From: Anagrus nilaparvatae
Lineage: Eukaryota; Arthropoda; Insecta; Hymenoptera; Mymaridae
Length of the DNA stretch: 64,000 nt
Reading direction: 5' to 3'
Assembly: GCA_022575985.1 (NCBI GenBank)
Contig: JAKSXM010000231.1
Span: 870,501-934,500, forward strand
The notes under the pieces were generated by a model, which saw nothing but the letters and a program-made list of their open reading frames with translations, ran no database searches and was not told the DNA's origin. Shown here in pieces: positions 11,475 through 22,461 of this stretch (position 1 is its first letter; the number at the start of each line of letters is the position of its first letter). A program made the position numbers and the translations under genes.

Positions 11475-13230
11475 GGGTGGTTCCAGTACTTTTCGTACAG
11501 ATTAGGGCGCACTCATGTCACCGATTGAGCTCAAATTTTAGGGAATAGTTTGGGGTTACAAAAAAGTCACTCAGCCAAAATTTTAGCCCTCTAGCACCTC
11601 ATGGGGCCGAAATATGGCCGTTTAAAGGTCCAAAAATAGCCTAATTTAGCCCTTTTTTAAAATTACGCCGTTCCCTTAAATTTACTTCAAATTTCATCTT
11701 ACTGGTCGCATTTTAACCGCTAAAAAGTCTAAATTTTGTAAAAAAATTTTTAGCCAGTTCCATGGAGTCAACTTTTTTTGGCATTGATAAACGTAAAATG
11801 AATTTTATTAAAAAAGCTGATTTTCAAAATAATACCGTGGCTTAAGATCAACTCAAAAATACTTCTGGTTGGTTGCAATTTTTTTGTCTACTCAAGACCT
11901 TTCAAATGCAACCCTAAAATTTAAAATCGGTGGATTTAAACCGGAGATATTTTGATTTTAGTGGCGGCTGTTTTTGAAAAATGCGTTTTTTTGACATTTT
12001 TCGCCACCTGGCATTTTTTTCTAAGTGCTTTAAAATGTCTGAAACTTTCAGGAAAATAAGTTCAATATATGTACTACAAATTTCATAAAAATTTTCTTTG
12101 CTTATTTGCCTTTAAAGCCCTTTTTTGACTCATCCAAATTCAACCTTTCCATTTTCCGGAATTTTCCATTTTCCGGCTTTTCCTGTAATCTAATGAAAAT
12201 GCTGACTCGATTTTTGGATTCCTCGGGAAATTTTACTATAGACCCTCTTTTTTTAGTAATTTTGAACATCACTGTGATGCTGTATAAAAAAAAGAAAAAA
12301 GAATTTGCATAAAAATAAAAATAAAATTGAAATTGATAAAATTAAAATTTTTTTTGTTTTTCAATTTTCTAAATTTAAATTTATTTTTATTTTTATGCAA
12401 ATTCTTTTTTCTTTTTTTTATACAGCATCACAGTGATGTTCAAAATTACTAAAAAAAGAGGGTCTATAGTAAAATTTCCCGAGGAATCCAAAAATCGAGT
12501 CAGCATTTTCATTAGATTACAGGAAAAGCCGGAAAATGGAAAATTCCGGAAAATGGAAAGGTTGAATTTGGATGAGTCAAAAAAGGGCTTTAAAGGCAAA
12601 TAAGCAAAGAAAATTTTTATGAAATTTGTAGTACATATATTGAACTTATTTTCCTGAAAGTTTCAGACATTTTAAAGCACTTAGAAAAAAATGCCAGGTG
12701 GCGAAAAATGTCAAAAAAACGCATTTTTCAAAAACAGCCGCCACTAAAATCAAAATATCTCCGGTTTAAATCCACCGATTTTAAATTTTAGGGTTGCATT
12801 TGAAAGGTCTTGAGTAGACAAAAAAATTGCAACCAACCAGAAGTATTTTTGAGTTGATCTTAAGCCACGGTATTATTTTGAAAATCAGCTTTTTTAATAA
12901 AATTCATTTTACGTTTATCAATGCCAAAAAAAGTTGACTCCATGGAACTGGCTAAAAATTTTTTTACAAAATTTAGACTTTTTAGCGGTTAAAATGCGAC
13001 CAGTAAGATGAAATTTGAAGTAAATTTAAGGGAACGGCGTAATTTTAAAAAAGGGCTAAATTAGGCTATTTTTGGACCTTTAAACGGCCATATTTCGGCC
13101 CCATGAGGTGCTAGAGGGCTAAAATTTTGGCTGAGTGACTTTTTTGTAACCCCAAACTATTCCCTAAAATTTTAGCTCAATCGGTGACATGAGTGCGCCC
13201 TAATCTGTACGAAAAGTACTGGAACCACCC
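11475..13230. mobile_element. 1.76-kb near-perfect foldback, GGGTGGTTCC family, copy A
   Basis: Two arms of about 840 bp are almost exact reverse complements around a ~70-bp AT-rich loop at about 12,315-12,390. Ends are GGGTGGTTCCAGTACTTTTC and its inverse, and both flanks read ATATAT, consistent with insertion at TA. The 68-codon open frames at 12,106-12,312 (plus) and 12,393-12,599 (minus) are the same arm read in each direction and show no coding character. No transposase, so mobilised in trans if at all. A sister copy at 52,090-53,846 has the loop in the opposite orientation. Confidence 0.92.
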
Positions 13231-14420
13231 ATATATATTATAAAAAGAGTGTACTTTATTTTGTGATAAACAAATAAATAATAATAATAATAATAATAAA
13301 TAAATATATTTTCTGTGAGTACATAAATACATGCATAAATGTGTATATTGACTCTTTATAGGAACATGTTATTGTCCCCTTTGTTACGTCCTGAATTGGA
13401 CGTTTATTTATATTTAGATTCACTCTCAGGATAGGCAATCAAGACTAATCAAAAATTGAATCCAGTCTGTTTTGGATATTCTCGAATATATTATTCAAGG
13501 TATCCGGGACCTGATATCGATTATTCTTACGCAACTTATTTTAATTTGTTAAATAAATAAAAAAACTATAATAAATAAATAATTAAATAAACTTACTAAT
13601 TTCTTCTCTGTCCAAAAAAATAAAACAACAAACGAAAAGCTTTTATTAGCTCACAAAAAAAATAATAGAAAAGAAATATAAATAATCAAACACCAATGTT
13701 AAATATTGCACTATATTAAATATTAATAATATAATAATTAATAATTATATAAGTTTAGTAGTATGCGTGTATTTGTAGTATACGTGCGTGTGTGCATAGA
13801 GTGTAAGCGCGTGCCTTGAGAAGCGGCGCACAGTGCCCAGTGTTAGGACAACTATTATAGTAGTCACACCTGTTTAAATAAATTATATATTTTTGTGCTA
13901 CTAAATTCAGTTTTATTATTTTTTTATATCACCAGTTTCAGTTAATCAATTATTAATTTATAAAAATACAGTCCACTAAGCTACTCATCAACAACCAAAA
14001 AAGGTAAAAGTGCTTTTTTTAGCACACAAAAAAAAATTAAAATTGTTCAATAAATAAAAAACAACAATTCAACTAATTGGATTTAATGAGTAAAAAAAGA
14101 AAATAAATTGACAAAAAAAATTATAAATTGCAAAAATAAGAAAAGGGGAAAAGTTATTGTCAACCCTTTAATTATTAAATCTTGGCCAGATGTTAACGAG
14201 TACTGATTAAAAATCACTTCCGATGGGCCTTTTAACCATTTTGCCCCATATAAACGTTTTTGACTCCCACTAATTTAATTCATTTTTTTATTAATGAGTA
14301 TGACAATAACCTCTCACTTCCTTATTTATGCATTATCGATAATAATTTACGAATCTCTAATCAAAGCATAATGCGTGAACGATATTTATTAATAAAAATT
14401 ATTGAGTGAGCTTTTTCTTA
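13231..14420. other. Intergenic, low complexity
   Basis: No gene. An AAT microsatellite lies at about 13,275-13,305. A slightly GC-richer tract with GTGTGCGTG/GCGGCGCAC lies at about 13,775-13,860. Two AGCTTTTATTAGC / GTGCTTTTTTAGCAC dyads next to A-runs lie at about 13,635 and 14,005. Confidence 0.5.
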
Positions 14421-14530
14421 TCCTATTCTAAAAAGGAGTTGTTGCTATGTACATTGTTGTACATTGTTATCGCAATAAAAGCGTTCTGATTGGCTACTAA
14501 TACCGACTCATAATAATAATCGTTGTGTAA
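14421..14530 (+). mobile_element. Helitron-like 5' terminus (fragment)
   Basis: Starts A|TCCTATTCTAAAAAGG and continues to GCGTTCTGATTGGCT, matching the first ~100 bases of the Helitron at 15,743. No 3' end was found for this copy. Confidence 0.5.
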
Positions 14531-14795
14531 TTATGTATGATTATTCATAGTATTAGTAATGTTTATTTATTGCAGAAAAAATAAATATATAACCTAAATT
14601 TAAATTATTTTTTTTTTGGTATAAAAATTAAAAAACATGTTTTTTTCATTAGTCGAAAATTGATGTTCCAAAAAAAGTGTATAGGGTTATATTATTTTTT
14701 TTTCTTATTATTATTATTTAAAAAGTAATAAATTACATAAAAGTCAAAAATTTTTTATTAAAAATTCATCTTATTTATATAAAATAACCGATATT

Positions 14796-15634
14796 AACAT
14801 GGAACATGTTCATTGGAAGGGGTATTTGATTAAGTTTGGTTCGGCAGGAGGGGTGAAAAAGTTACGTTTTCAGGGGGGAAGGGTGAAATGGACTATGAAT
14901 TGGTCAAATTTTTTACTATTTTTTGAGCTTGACTATTTCATGAATTAGTCAATTACACGTTTGGGGTTTAAAATATATATTGTAATTTTGTTAAAATGGA
15001 AAATGTTTATTTAATAATAGAAAGGGTGTTTAATTTTATTTGTTAATATTTTTACTGATTTCACTCAGGATCAAGAATCTTTCAACATGGTTTTAATATC
15101 ATATAGTATAACCATTAAAAGTTTAATAAGAATCAGAATTTTGAAAATGATTTTAAAAAAATTAATTTTATAAAGTATTTATTATATTATAAGTATAATA
15201 CATGGAAGGAATACATTCTTTTTAAGATGGAAGCAATACGATATAAAAATAATTGAATAATTTGAATAATTTCATTTCCTGATTATTCAATTATTCAACA
15301 ATTTTATAAATATTTGAATAATTTGAATAATTTGAATAATTTCAATAATTTGTTTTTAGTAATTTTTTTAGGAGTGGGGTGAAAAAGTAATGTTTTTAAA
15401 AGGGGGGCTTCGAATATTTCCAAATTAGGGACTTAGAATAATTTGAAGTGGGGTCAGGGCCTGATCAGGCTCTGATAAGTACAAGAACTTAGAATACATT
15501 AAGTTTATGGATTTAGGATAATATAAATTTCAGGATTTATTGAAATTTCGGTTTTTGGATTTATTATCGTTATGCGAGTGAACATGTTTCATGCTCGTTG
15601 GTTAGATAATATTAGTTACAAAAACCGGTTATAC
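14796..15634. mobile_element. AACATGGAACATG/AACCGGTTAT repeat, copy 1
   Basis: Starts AACATGGAACATGTTC and ends with AACATGTTTCATG...AAAACCGGTTAT. The same ends frame copies at 29,904-30,267 and 43,081-43,729 (inverted), with partial copies near 51,140 and 59,190. This copy has a different AT-rich interior, including TTTGAATAA repeats at about 15,250-15,350. No coding sequence. Class unknown. Confidence 0.65.
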
Positions 15635-15742
15635 ATTTTTTTAATCCTAATGGGTGAAACAAAATAAAATGTGCAAATAAGTTCATAAAAAAGTATTAGT
15701 TATTGTAATAAAGTAATAAATAAAATTATTAAATGGTGAATA

Positions 15743-16022
15743 TCCTATCCTAAAAATGGGTTAGTCATCGATACGGTAACTATGTACATTGTCATCGCTA
15801 AAAGTGTCATTCTGATTGGCTCATACAAATTTCATTGTTAATAGGTTAAAATTAATTGTTTTATTGTTTATATTATGTTTCTATTATTTTTGAGGTTACT
15901 TAGTTAGTTGAGTAGTTGATATCTATAAAAAAATTAAAGTAAAAATAAATTTTGGTATTTAAGAAAATAATTAAAGTTGAAAGTTTTAAATCATTCAGTG
16001 CGCGACACGCGCCTAATACTAG
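15743..16022 (+). mobile_element. Short non-autonomous Helitron, 280 bp
   Basis: The 5' end reads A|TCCTATCCTAAAAATGG. The 3' end has a hairpin GCGCG-ACA-CGCGC (about 16,000-16,012), a six-base spacer, then CTAG|T. TC at the 5' end, a hairpin close to a CTAG 3' end, and insertion between A and T are the defining Helitron features. It contains no Rep/helicase. Two other 5' ends of the family lie at 14,421 and 55,584. Confidence 0.75.
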
Positions 16023-16513
16023 TATATATAAATAAAAATTAAATGTTAGTATCCAAAGATTCTTAATATTTATATTTAAAAAAGTAAAATTTAAATGTTA
16101 GTAAACAATAATGCTCTTTTTTTTTTTAAATAAAGCTCTAGGTAATTAAGGAATATAACGTCAGGTCATGCACTAAATTTTAAGATTTTTTGTCAAAACA
16201 CGTGCATGATCAGAAGTCACACCTTCACCAATCTTGGTGTGCCGAAGAGGTAAACAAACAAACCCAAAGACAATAAATAAATTAGTAAAATGAAAACAAA
16301 AAAATATTATCCGTAGAAATAATTAGCAATTAAAACAAAAATTTATTAGGCACCTCCTTACAGCAAAAAAAAATCTTTTAACCACGAAATTACAAAAAAT
16401 TAGTTTAGACTTACACAGTTAATCTGCAGAAGCAATGCTATATATAAATTTCCTCTGATTCGTATCAACAAGAGATGTATTTTTTCTTGGGTAAGGTTTG
16501 CTATAAAGTAATA

Positions 16514-16623
16514 CACTGAATAAAAATCCATTTTGCGCACGCGGAATTCCGATAGTGGCTAACGGATATCCGCTTGTGACAAACGATAAAATTCCGTTTT
16601 CCGCTAGCGGATTTTTTTCAGTG
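16514..16623. mobile_element. 110-bp MITE with CACTGAATAAAAATCC ends, TA target
   Basis: Left end TA-CACTGAATAAAAATCC, right end GGATTTTTTTCAGTG-TA. The interior is a set of GC-richer dyads (CGCGGAATTCCG, GCGGATATCCGC-like, CGCTAGCGG). TA on both sides fits a Tc1/mariner-type MITE. Confidence 0.75.
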
Positions 16624-16671
16624 TACATTCATCCGTTAGAACACATGTTCAATTTAGTGTATATAGATTTA

Positions 16672-16814
16672 GGCTGCTTCCACACGGAGCGCTTTAAACA
16701 CAAACTTAGCGTTAAATCTGTAGTTATATTACATATATGTATATACTACGCAATGTATTTTAAACACAGGTTTGAGATAACTTTGTGTTTAATGCGCTCC
16801 GTGTGGAAGCAGCC
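16672..16814. mobile_element. 143-bp MITE with GGCTGCTTCCACACGGAGCG ends, TTA target
   Basis: Inverted ends of about 40 bp (GGCTGCTTCCACACGGAGCG and inverse) are flanked on both sides by TTA. A three-base TWA duplication with a GG-starting terminus fits the PIF/Harbinger group. Confidence 0.75.
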
Positions 16815-17000
16815 TTATGAACTTTCCCCGCTGTGAATTTAATTGTTTTTAAATTAAACATCAAAAAATGTTTTTCAGATAACAAAAGTGACCCTGAGTG
16901 AAGGTTCGTATCTTGTTTGAGGGGGGGGGGGGGTGCGTTTAGAAGAGTCTTCAAAAACTTTTTATAATGGAAGCTTAAGAAAATTTATATTAAAGGAAAA

Positions 17001-18132
17001 TATATGGCTCATTATCGTTTTTTTTGCAAAAGTGACGTACAGCACGTTTCTGACTACCAGATGCAATAATTAAAAAAAATTTTTTTTTTAAATTTTTAAT
17101 TTCGATAAGTTTTTGATGGTACACCATAAAAATCAACATAATTTAATGTTTTAACTACTATAAAACATAAAAATATAGCAAAAAAGCCTTTACCGTTCCC
17201 TGTCACAAAGGAGATTCCTATACTTTGAGTGTCTGTTACTCACACCTATCAATTAATTATCAAAAATTTTTATTTGGGGATTAATTGCTATACCATAAGG
17301 TTAAACTTTTTCCATATAGAAAAAATTTAAACTTACTTTTCCTAATTATTACAAGGGTGAGAAGGTGTGTCACACGATTTTACAAAATGTGTACGTAAAA
17401 CGTATTTTATTTATATTAAATTTGATTTCTCTTCATAAAAACATTTTTAAAACCTTTTAATCACATAAATGACAACTTAAATATATAAAAAATAAATTCT
17501 TACACCAAGAGCACTTTAAGAGGTCTTTAAATAGGAAAAAAAAATCAATTAAAGTTCAAAAATCACGAAGGGACAAAAACAAAAGCCTTTACCGTACCCC
17601 CATGGATCTCCGATTAAGAAGCGTTGTAATTAAAATATTAAAAACTTAGCAAGTTTCAATCATAAAAATACTTTACTTTCCAAACGGAAAAGTTTTTTTG
17701 TTCATTTGTTTACGAATTATTTTGATTTTTCTATGAAAAAGCCTTTACCGTTCCTGCCTTTACCGTTACTCTTTTTTTTTTAAATTATTAAATATTTTTA
17801 AAATTTACTTCCAAAACTCGTTTTTTTAGTAAGAATTCTTTAAAAATATATGATATTGTTCTCTAAAATACATAAAACCTAGAAAAATTCATGTATTAAG
17901 GCCGTATGTAACGATTTTGGTTTTTAATGGTCTTAAGCTGTTTTTACCTTATAATTATATGAAAAAACGTAATAAATTGATGTAAAAGGTTCGTTATGGT
18001 GATTTTTATGCAACACTGAATAAATATTGGTGAAAAAAGTCTAAAAAGCCTTGTTCGGACTTTAAAAAAGGAATTTTTTATTTTTAGTTTTTGTAAGATA
18101 TTTTTTCAAAAAAAATGAAAATGAGCCATATA
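17001..18132. mobile_element. 1.1-kb foldback, TATATGGCTCATT ends
   Basis: Left TATATGGCTCATTATCG and right AAATGAGCCATATA are inverse. The interior is AT-rich and contains the phrase GCCTTTACCGTTCC or close variants four times (about 17,187, 17,584, 17,734, 17,755). No coding sequence. Confidence 0.6.
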
Positions 18133-18329
18133 TTTTTTAGTTATCTTAAAATTGCAACGCTATTACAAATTACCTTAACGATTTGACTGAAATTTAATGT
18201 TTATGATACATATAACTTTTCCCCTTCATAATTTCCCCGCCGTAATGTTATTTAAATGAAGTTGGTATGACAGAAAACTATAAAATATTAAAAAACGGAA
18301 TTTAAAAATTAGGTTAGTGCGGGCAGTGA

Positions 18330-18570
18330 TAATAAAAATTCCATCTGAGTGAGCTTGATTAATGCTGATTTGGTGCTGTGTATAATATTTATGCAAACCC
18401 GTTTGATAAAGATCTAGTACCTTTGATTTATCCAAAAAATTTACTACCTAATCATGAGCAAGCTTTTCCAAAACTTTTGCCAAAAAGCATATAAATGCTA
18501 AATGGGAAGAAAGTCCGTTGTTGACGATGGTGTCGGGATTTTTTTCGAGTGCAAGAATATGTAAGTTTTA
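18330..18570 (-). pseudogene. LINE reverse-transcriptase remnant (left arm)
   Basis: Minus-strand text in shifting frames gives FLAKVLEKLAHD, a stop, then FLDKSKVLDLYQTGLHK. These correspond to motifs of the jockey-like LINE at 9187 (FLSKVLEKLAHD and ILDKFQTGFRKHHS). Its mirror copy is at 46,935-47,150. Very short and frame-broken. Confidence 0.65.
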
Positions 18571-18681
18571 CGTTTATCTATTGACAAGGCAAAAATATCC
18601 AAATGATGTACGATGAATCCAAGGAATAAATAAAAGGATAAAATATCTAAAATAAAAAATATTAAGACAGACTCCATTTAA

Positions 18682-19458
18682 CCCATTAAGACCCAATCCA
18701 CACATTCAAGCTGCTTGAATATTATTAGTAAAAAAATTATTCTTTCGGCCTTGAACTACCAACTGAATTATCAACAAGTATAGATAATGAAGGCTACTCT
18801 TTTAATTTCTAATATCCATTTTTATGTACAGTCCCTGGGACATTTTATATCATCTCATAAATAAGGGGTAAATTTTAAATAATTTTTAGACGTTCTTTAA
18901 ATTGATACTGTGTGCACAAAAAAGATCTAATGAAATAAAAACTCAATATGTGAATATCAGGAACACAAAACAAATATAGTATATTAAGTATCAAGGGCGT
19001 AAAAATTTTGGCACTAGCGTGAGCTTCTAGCACGAGTGCTCGGTGAAGCCGGGCGCGAGTGATATGTGTTCACGCTAGTGTCTAAAGTATTTCACCCATG
19101 ATGGTTACGATATTTTTTGCCCTCGTAGAAGTAGAACAAGTGCAGAAAAATCTTTACGTACGAGTTTTACGCCCGGGAGGACAAAAAATTTATAACCTCT
19201 TAAATGGAATAAGAGAGTGGATTAACAGCTCAAATAAGCAAAAGAATATTTTTGATTAGTATTGTCGTCTAATTGGCATTTTGCTCGCTATTTTCATTTC
19301 AAAGGCCTGCTTTTAGATACAACCCCAGAAAATAAGATTTCATGCCTTAAATATGGGTCAAAGTATTAAAAAAAATTTATAAATACTTATTAAATTAAAA
19401 TGATTTTTCATTAAATAATATTCAAGTGGGTTAAATGTGTCGTATGGGCGTTCATGGG
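18682..19458. mobile_element. TTAA-flanked foldback MITE in left arm
   Basis: TTAA-CCCATTAAGACCC at the left and TTCATGGG-TTAA at the right. The interior holds the family segment with GGCTACTCTTTTAATTTC (inverse of the GAAATGAAAAGAG core). It corresponds to 46,282-46,811 in the other arm, so it predates the duplication. About 215 bp at 18,978-19,190 is an insertion absent from the partner. Confidence 0.75.
18978..19190. mobile_element. Small insertion, 'GCCCTCCCGGACGTAAAAC' repeat family
   Basis: Absent from the matching place in the right arm. Contains TATAGTATATTAAGTATCAA at one end, a GC-rich dyad (GAAGCCGGGCGCGAG), and ACGAGTTTTACGCCCGGGAG near the other end. A sibling is at about 45,848-45,990, inserted elsewhere in the right arm. 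Confidence 0.6.
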
Positions 19459-19815
19459 TTAAGGGGGTAGATGAAATTTAGATTTTATACCATTCTTTAT
19501 TCTGTATAAAAGATTTACGGGTATTAGCCCTTCTACAGTCATTTACATATGCAACACAAGCAAATAATTAATTCCAGTATAAAATTTTAATACATTCAAT
19601 TTTTTTTTGTATAGTAAAATTAATAAATATAAATTATTAAAAAATTTATAAATTTTTTAGGCAAACTGAATTTTTTTCTTTGATTCTGTGTCCCCACAAT
19701 CATTAATTATAATGATATATTAACACTAATTTTAACAAACAGAAAAATTAAAACTCGAATTATAAACATGTTTCATCACTACACAAGTACATTTGTTTAT
19801 AAAGTTTAAATTTAA

Positions 19816-20337
19816 GAAGTTATGAGGGGAAATAGAAAATTTGAGCCAATATCCACATTACCGACGCTATTTTTTTTTTTTAATTTGCAGTTTAAAATAA
19901 AATTAGTCGTAAAAATATTAATGTATATATGTAATATTATTGCAAAAAAAAAGTTATTTTAATTTTATAAATTATGAAAAAACATTATTATTTTAGGTTA
20001 TGTTACTTGCTAAAGCTTGGTTTTTACCGAATAATTAATGATTGAATGTGGTAACCTAAATAAAATAAATTGAAATTATAATCTTTGACAATTTATTTAT
20101 GATATTTAATTAGTTTCATCTCCCCGTGTTATCATTATCATACTTTTTGTAAGCTCCAAATATGAATTTCCATAAGAGCAATGTTAAACTGCCTATTTTT
20201 AATTTGTAATAAAATGAAAATTAATGTGGTATCAAAGGTATAACCAAGTTCTATTCAACTTTAAAAATGTTTAAATTTAATAATTTTCCAGTTTCATTCA
20301 GTTCTGTCATCATTTTTATTTACCCTCATAACTCAAG
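19816..20337. mobile_element. TTAA-flanked MITE, GAAGTTATGAGG ends
   Basis: TTAA-GAAGTTATGAGGGGAAATA on the left and TATTTACCCTCATAACTCAAG-TTAA on the right are inverse. It is private to the left arm. The right arm carries a different TTAA element at the matching position (41,971). Confidence 0.65.
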
Positions 20338-21415
20338 TTAAATAAAGTATTGTATTTTTATGGCAAAGACACTTAATTGTTTTTATTTTATATAAATTTT
20401 TTTAAAATATTTTATTTGCAACTTATACAAAATATCTTTTACAAAATGAAAAACTCATATCACAAATTTTGTGTTCAAAGTTTATAAATTATTGAATGTG
20501 CATATTGTTAATTTGAGAAGCTTTTTGAATTATTTGTTCTTAATTTTTTACCCTTATGTAGCCTTGAAAAGGTTCGTTTGACGTTCTTGTAAAAATTTAA
20601 TGCGTGGGCCCAGCCACACGCTAAAATTATTATAAAATAAAACACACTATCAACTCTCATACAGGTAGACACAAATTAAACTTCCTGGTTCAAATTAAGA
20701 AAATAAGCTCATTGCGTTGGTAAATATCAAATCCATATCCGCAACTCGATTTTGCACGAAGCGACGATGGTGATAGTATACGACAGGGTCTACGAGCCAC
20801 CATCTCGCGGGAGAGCTGTGAATGAATTTTGAGCTTTAATGTTGCTTGTGTGACTTAAATTCTACTTATTCCATTCTACCTCATTCTTATTCTGGATATT
20901 AATATTTCCTAAATCACATCTCTAGATGTTTATGCTATAAGACTTTTTATTTCAATTACTTTTTGTTTAGAAACACAACTTCCACTAAATACGTTATTTT
21001 AACAACTTATTTTTTAAATAAATTTTAATTCAATTAAAAACACGTTGTTTATAGCCTATTTTAAATTGGTTATAAATAAATTAATTTCAAAAAAATTTTC
21101 TTAATTCAATTCCGACTTAACCTTTTGAAAGTTATTAAAAAAAAAAAAAATTTTATAAAGCTTTGTTGTTAAAATAAATCCCAAAAAGAATTAAAATGAA
21201 TAACAATTGTTTTAAGAGAATTAAATAAATATTAAATATTTTTTGGGCAACAAAAAGCTCTTTAAGGTTTGGTGTGTAATAAACAATATAAATTTACACA
21301 ACTTTTAAAAAGTATAAAAAATTTGAATTATTCTTTTTAAACATCTATATTTAATCATCGAGAATTGTTTTATATTACGTCTTTGACGTAAAAAAAAATC
21401 AATTTTTTAAAGCTG
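20338..21415. other. Intergenic arm sequence, no gene seen
   Basis: Matches 41,160-41,960 in inverse orientation. It holds a GC-richer patch at about 20,740-20,830 (GCACGAAGCGACGATGG and CTCTCCCGCGAGATGG on opposite strands) conserved in the other arm. I see no coding frame. Confidence 0.5.
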
Positions 21416-22397
21416 CCCGAATAGAATCTGTACGTATGGGCTGCTCTGGCCCAGTTTGGAAGCCATACTTTCCAGATCCAGCCAAGTTTGGAACCAGGAC
21501 CAGGGCCAGATCAGCATTTATCATACACAGAAAGAGGTTTGAACCGTTCAAGTCGGTTATAGTAGGAACCGAATATTACTCTTACCATAAGAACTGAAAA
21601 TATTTATGCTAGAACCGAGATTCACGGTTCTGAATAACTAGTTAAAAACCTTCTTTTAAAAAATTATTATTTTTTTCAAAAGCAAAATTAGTTGCAAGAA
21701 TATTTTTTATATTTCTTTTATGAATCGCGTACATTAAATTAAAAAACATATTTGTAACTAATATTGATTTTGGAAAAAATAATAATTTTTTAAGAGAAGG
21801 TTTTTAGCTAGGATTTAGAACCGTGAATCTCAGTCATAAACACTCTCTCATAGGCATAAACATTTTCTGTTATGACTTGAACGGTTCAAGCCTCTTTCTG
21901 TGTAATGCGAACGCGGTTTGGCTAAGCTTCCGAACTTAGATAAATATAAATAAACAACATGGGTGACAAAAATTTAATTATATTTTATTAAATTAAGTAT
22001 AATATTAATTAGCAAAAGCCTGTATTTTTATTATTTCTGCGTGTGTCATGAATAAATAATTTTAAGATTGTTATTGATTTTAGAAAATTGAAGTATATAT
22101 TATTTTTTAGGTTATATCAAAAGCATGATATTTGTTTATACTTTATAGTGTGTACAATTTTTGTTTATATCTAACCTTAGAAGTATTTAAGTGTTTTTTT
22201 TCTTTAATTAAAATTTTATAAATGTTATCATCAAAAGTGTTTAAAATTAATAAAAAAAAGTTTCTTTAGTAAAATAAATAAGTTTTAGTTAAATAAATTT
22301 AGTTGTTAAATGATATTTGTCGAAGTATGGCGAGATTCATACGCCGGATTTGGGCCAGACTTTTAAGTGCGGCTTCCAAACTTAGATTCTATTCGGG
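21416..22397. mobile_element. ~980-bp element with CCCGAATAGAATC ends, private to left arm
   Basis: CCCGAATAGAATCT at the left and AGATTCTATTCGGG at the right. The right arm reads straight through the site (AAGCTGCAATTCCGG near 41,150), giving the pre-insertion sequence. A second MITE is nested at 21,536-21,902. Confidence 0.7.
21536..21902. mobile_element. 367-bp MITE nested in the CCCGAATAG element
   Basis: TA-CACAGAAAGAGGTTTGAACC at the left and GGTTCAAGCCTCTTTCTGTG-TA at the right, with further paired segments around TTCACGGTTCT. TA target fits a Tc1/mariner-type MITE. Confidence 0.75.
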
Positions 22398-22461
22398 TGG
22401 AATTCCGGTTGCTGCAACTAGAATTTTTTTTCAGCATATGTGAATTAAAAATTTTATGTGC

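Noticed and set aside
12106..12599. Mirror 68-codon ORFs in the foldback arms (also at 52,722 and 53,009)
   Set aside because: They are the same arm read on both strands. There is no family resemblance, and the frame is a by-product of the inverted repeat.
16419..16954. Small ORFs over the two MITEs and the G-run near 16,921
   Set aside because: They overlap TIR elements and low-complexity DNA. No coding signal.
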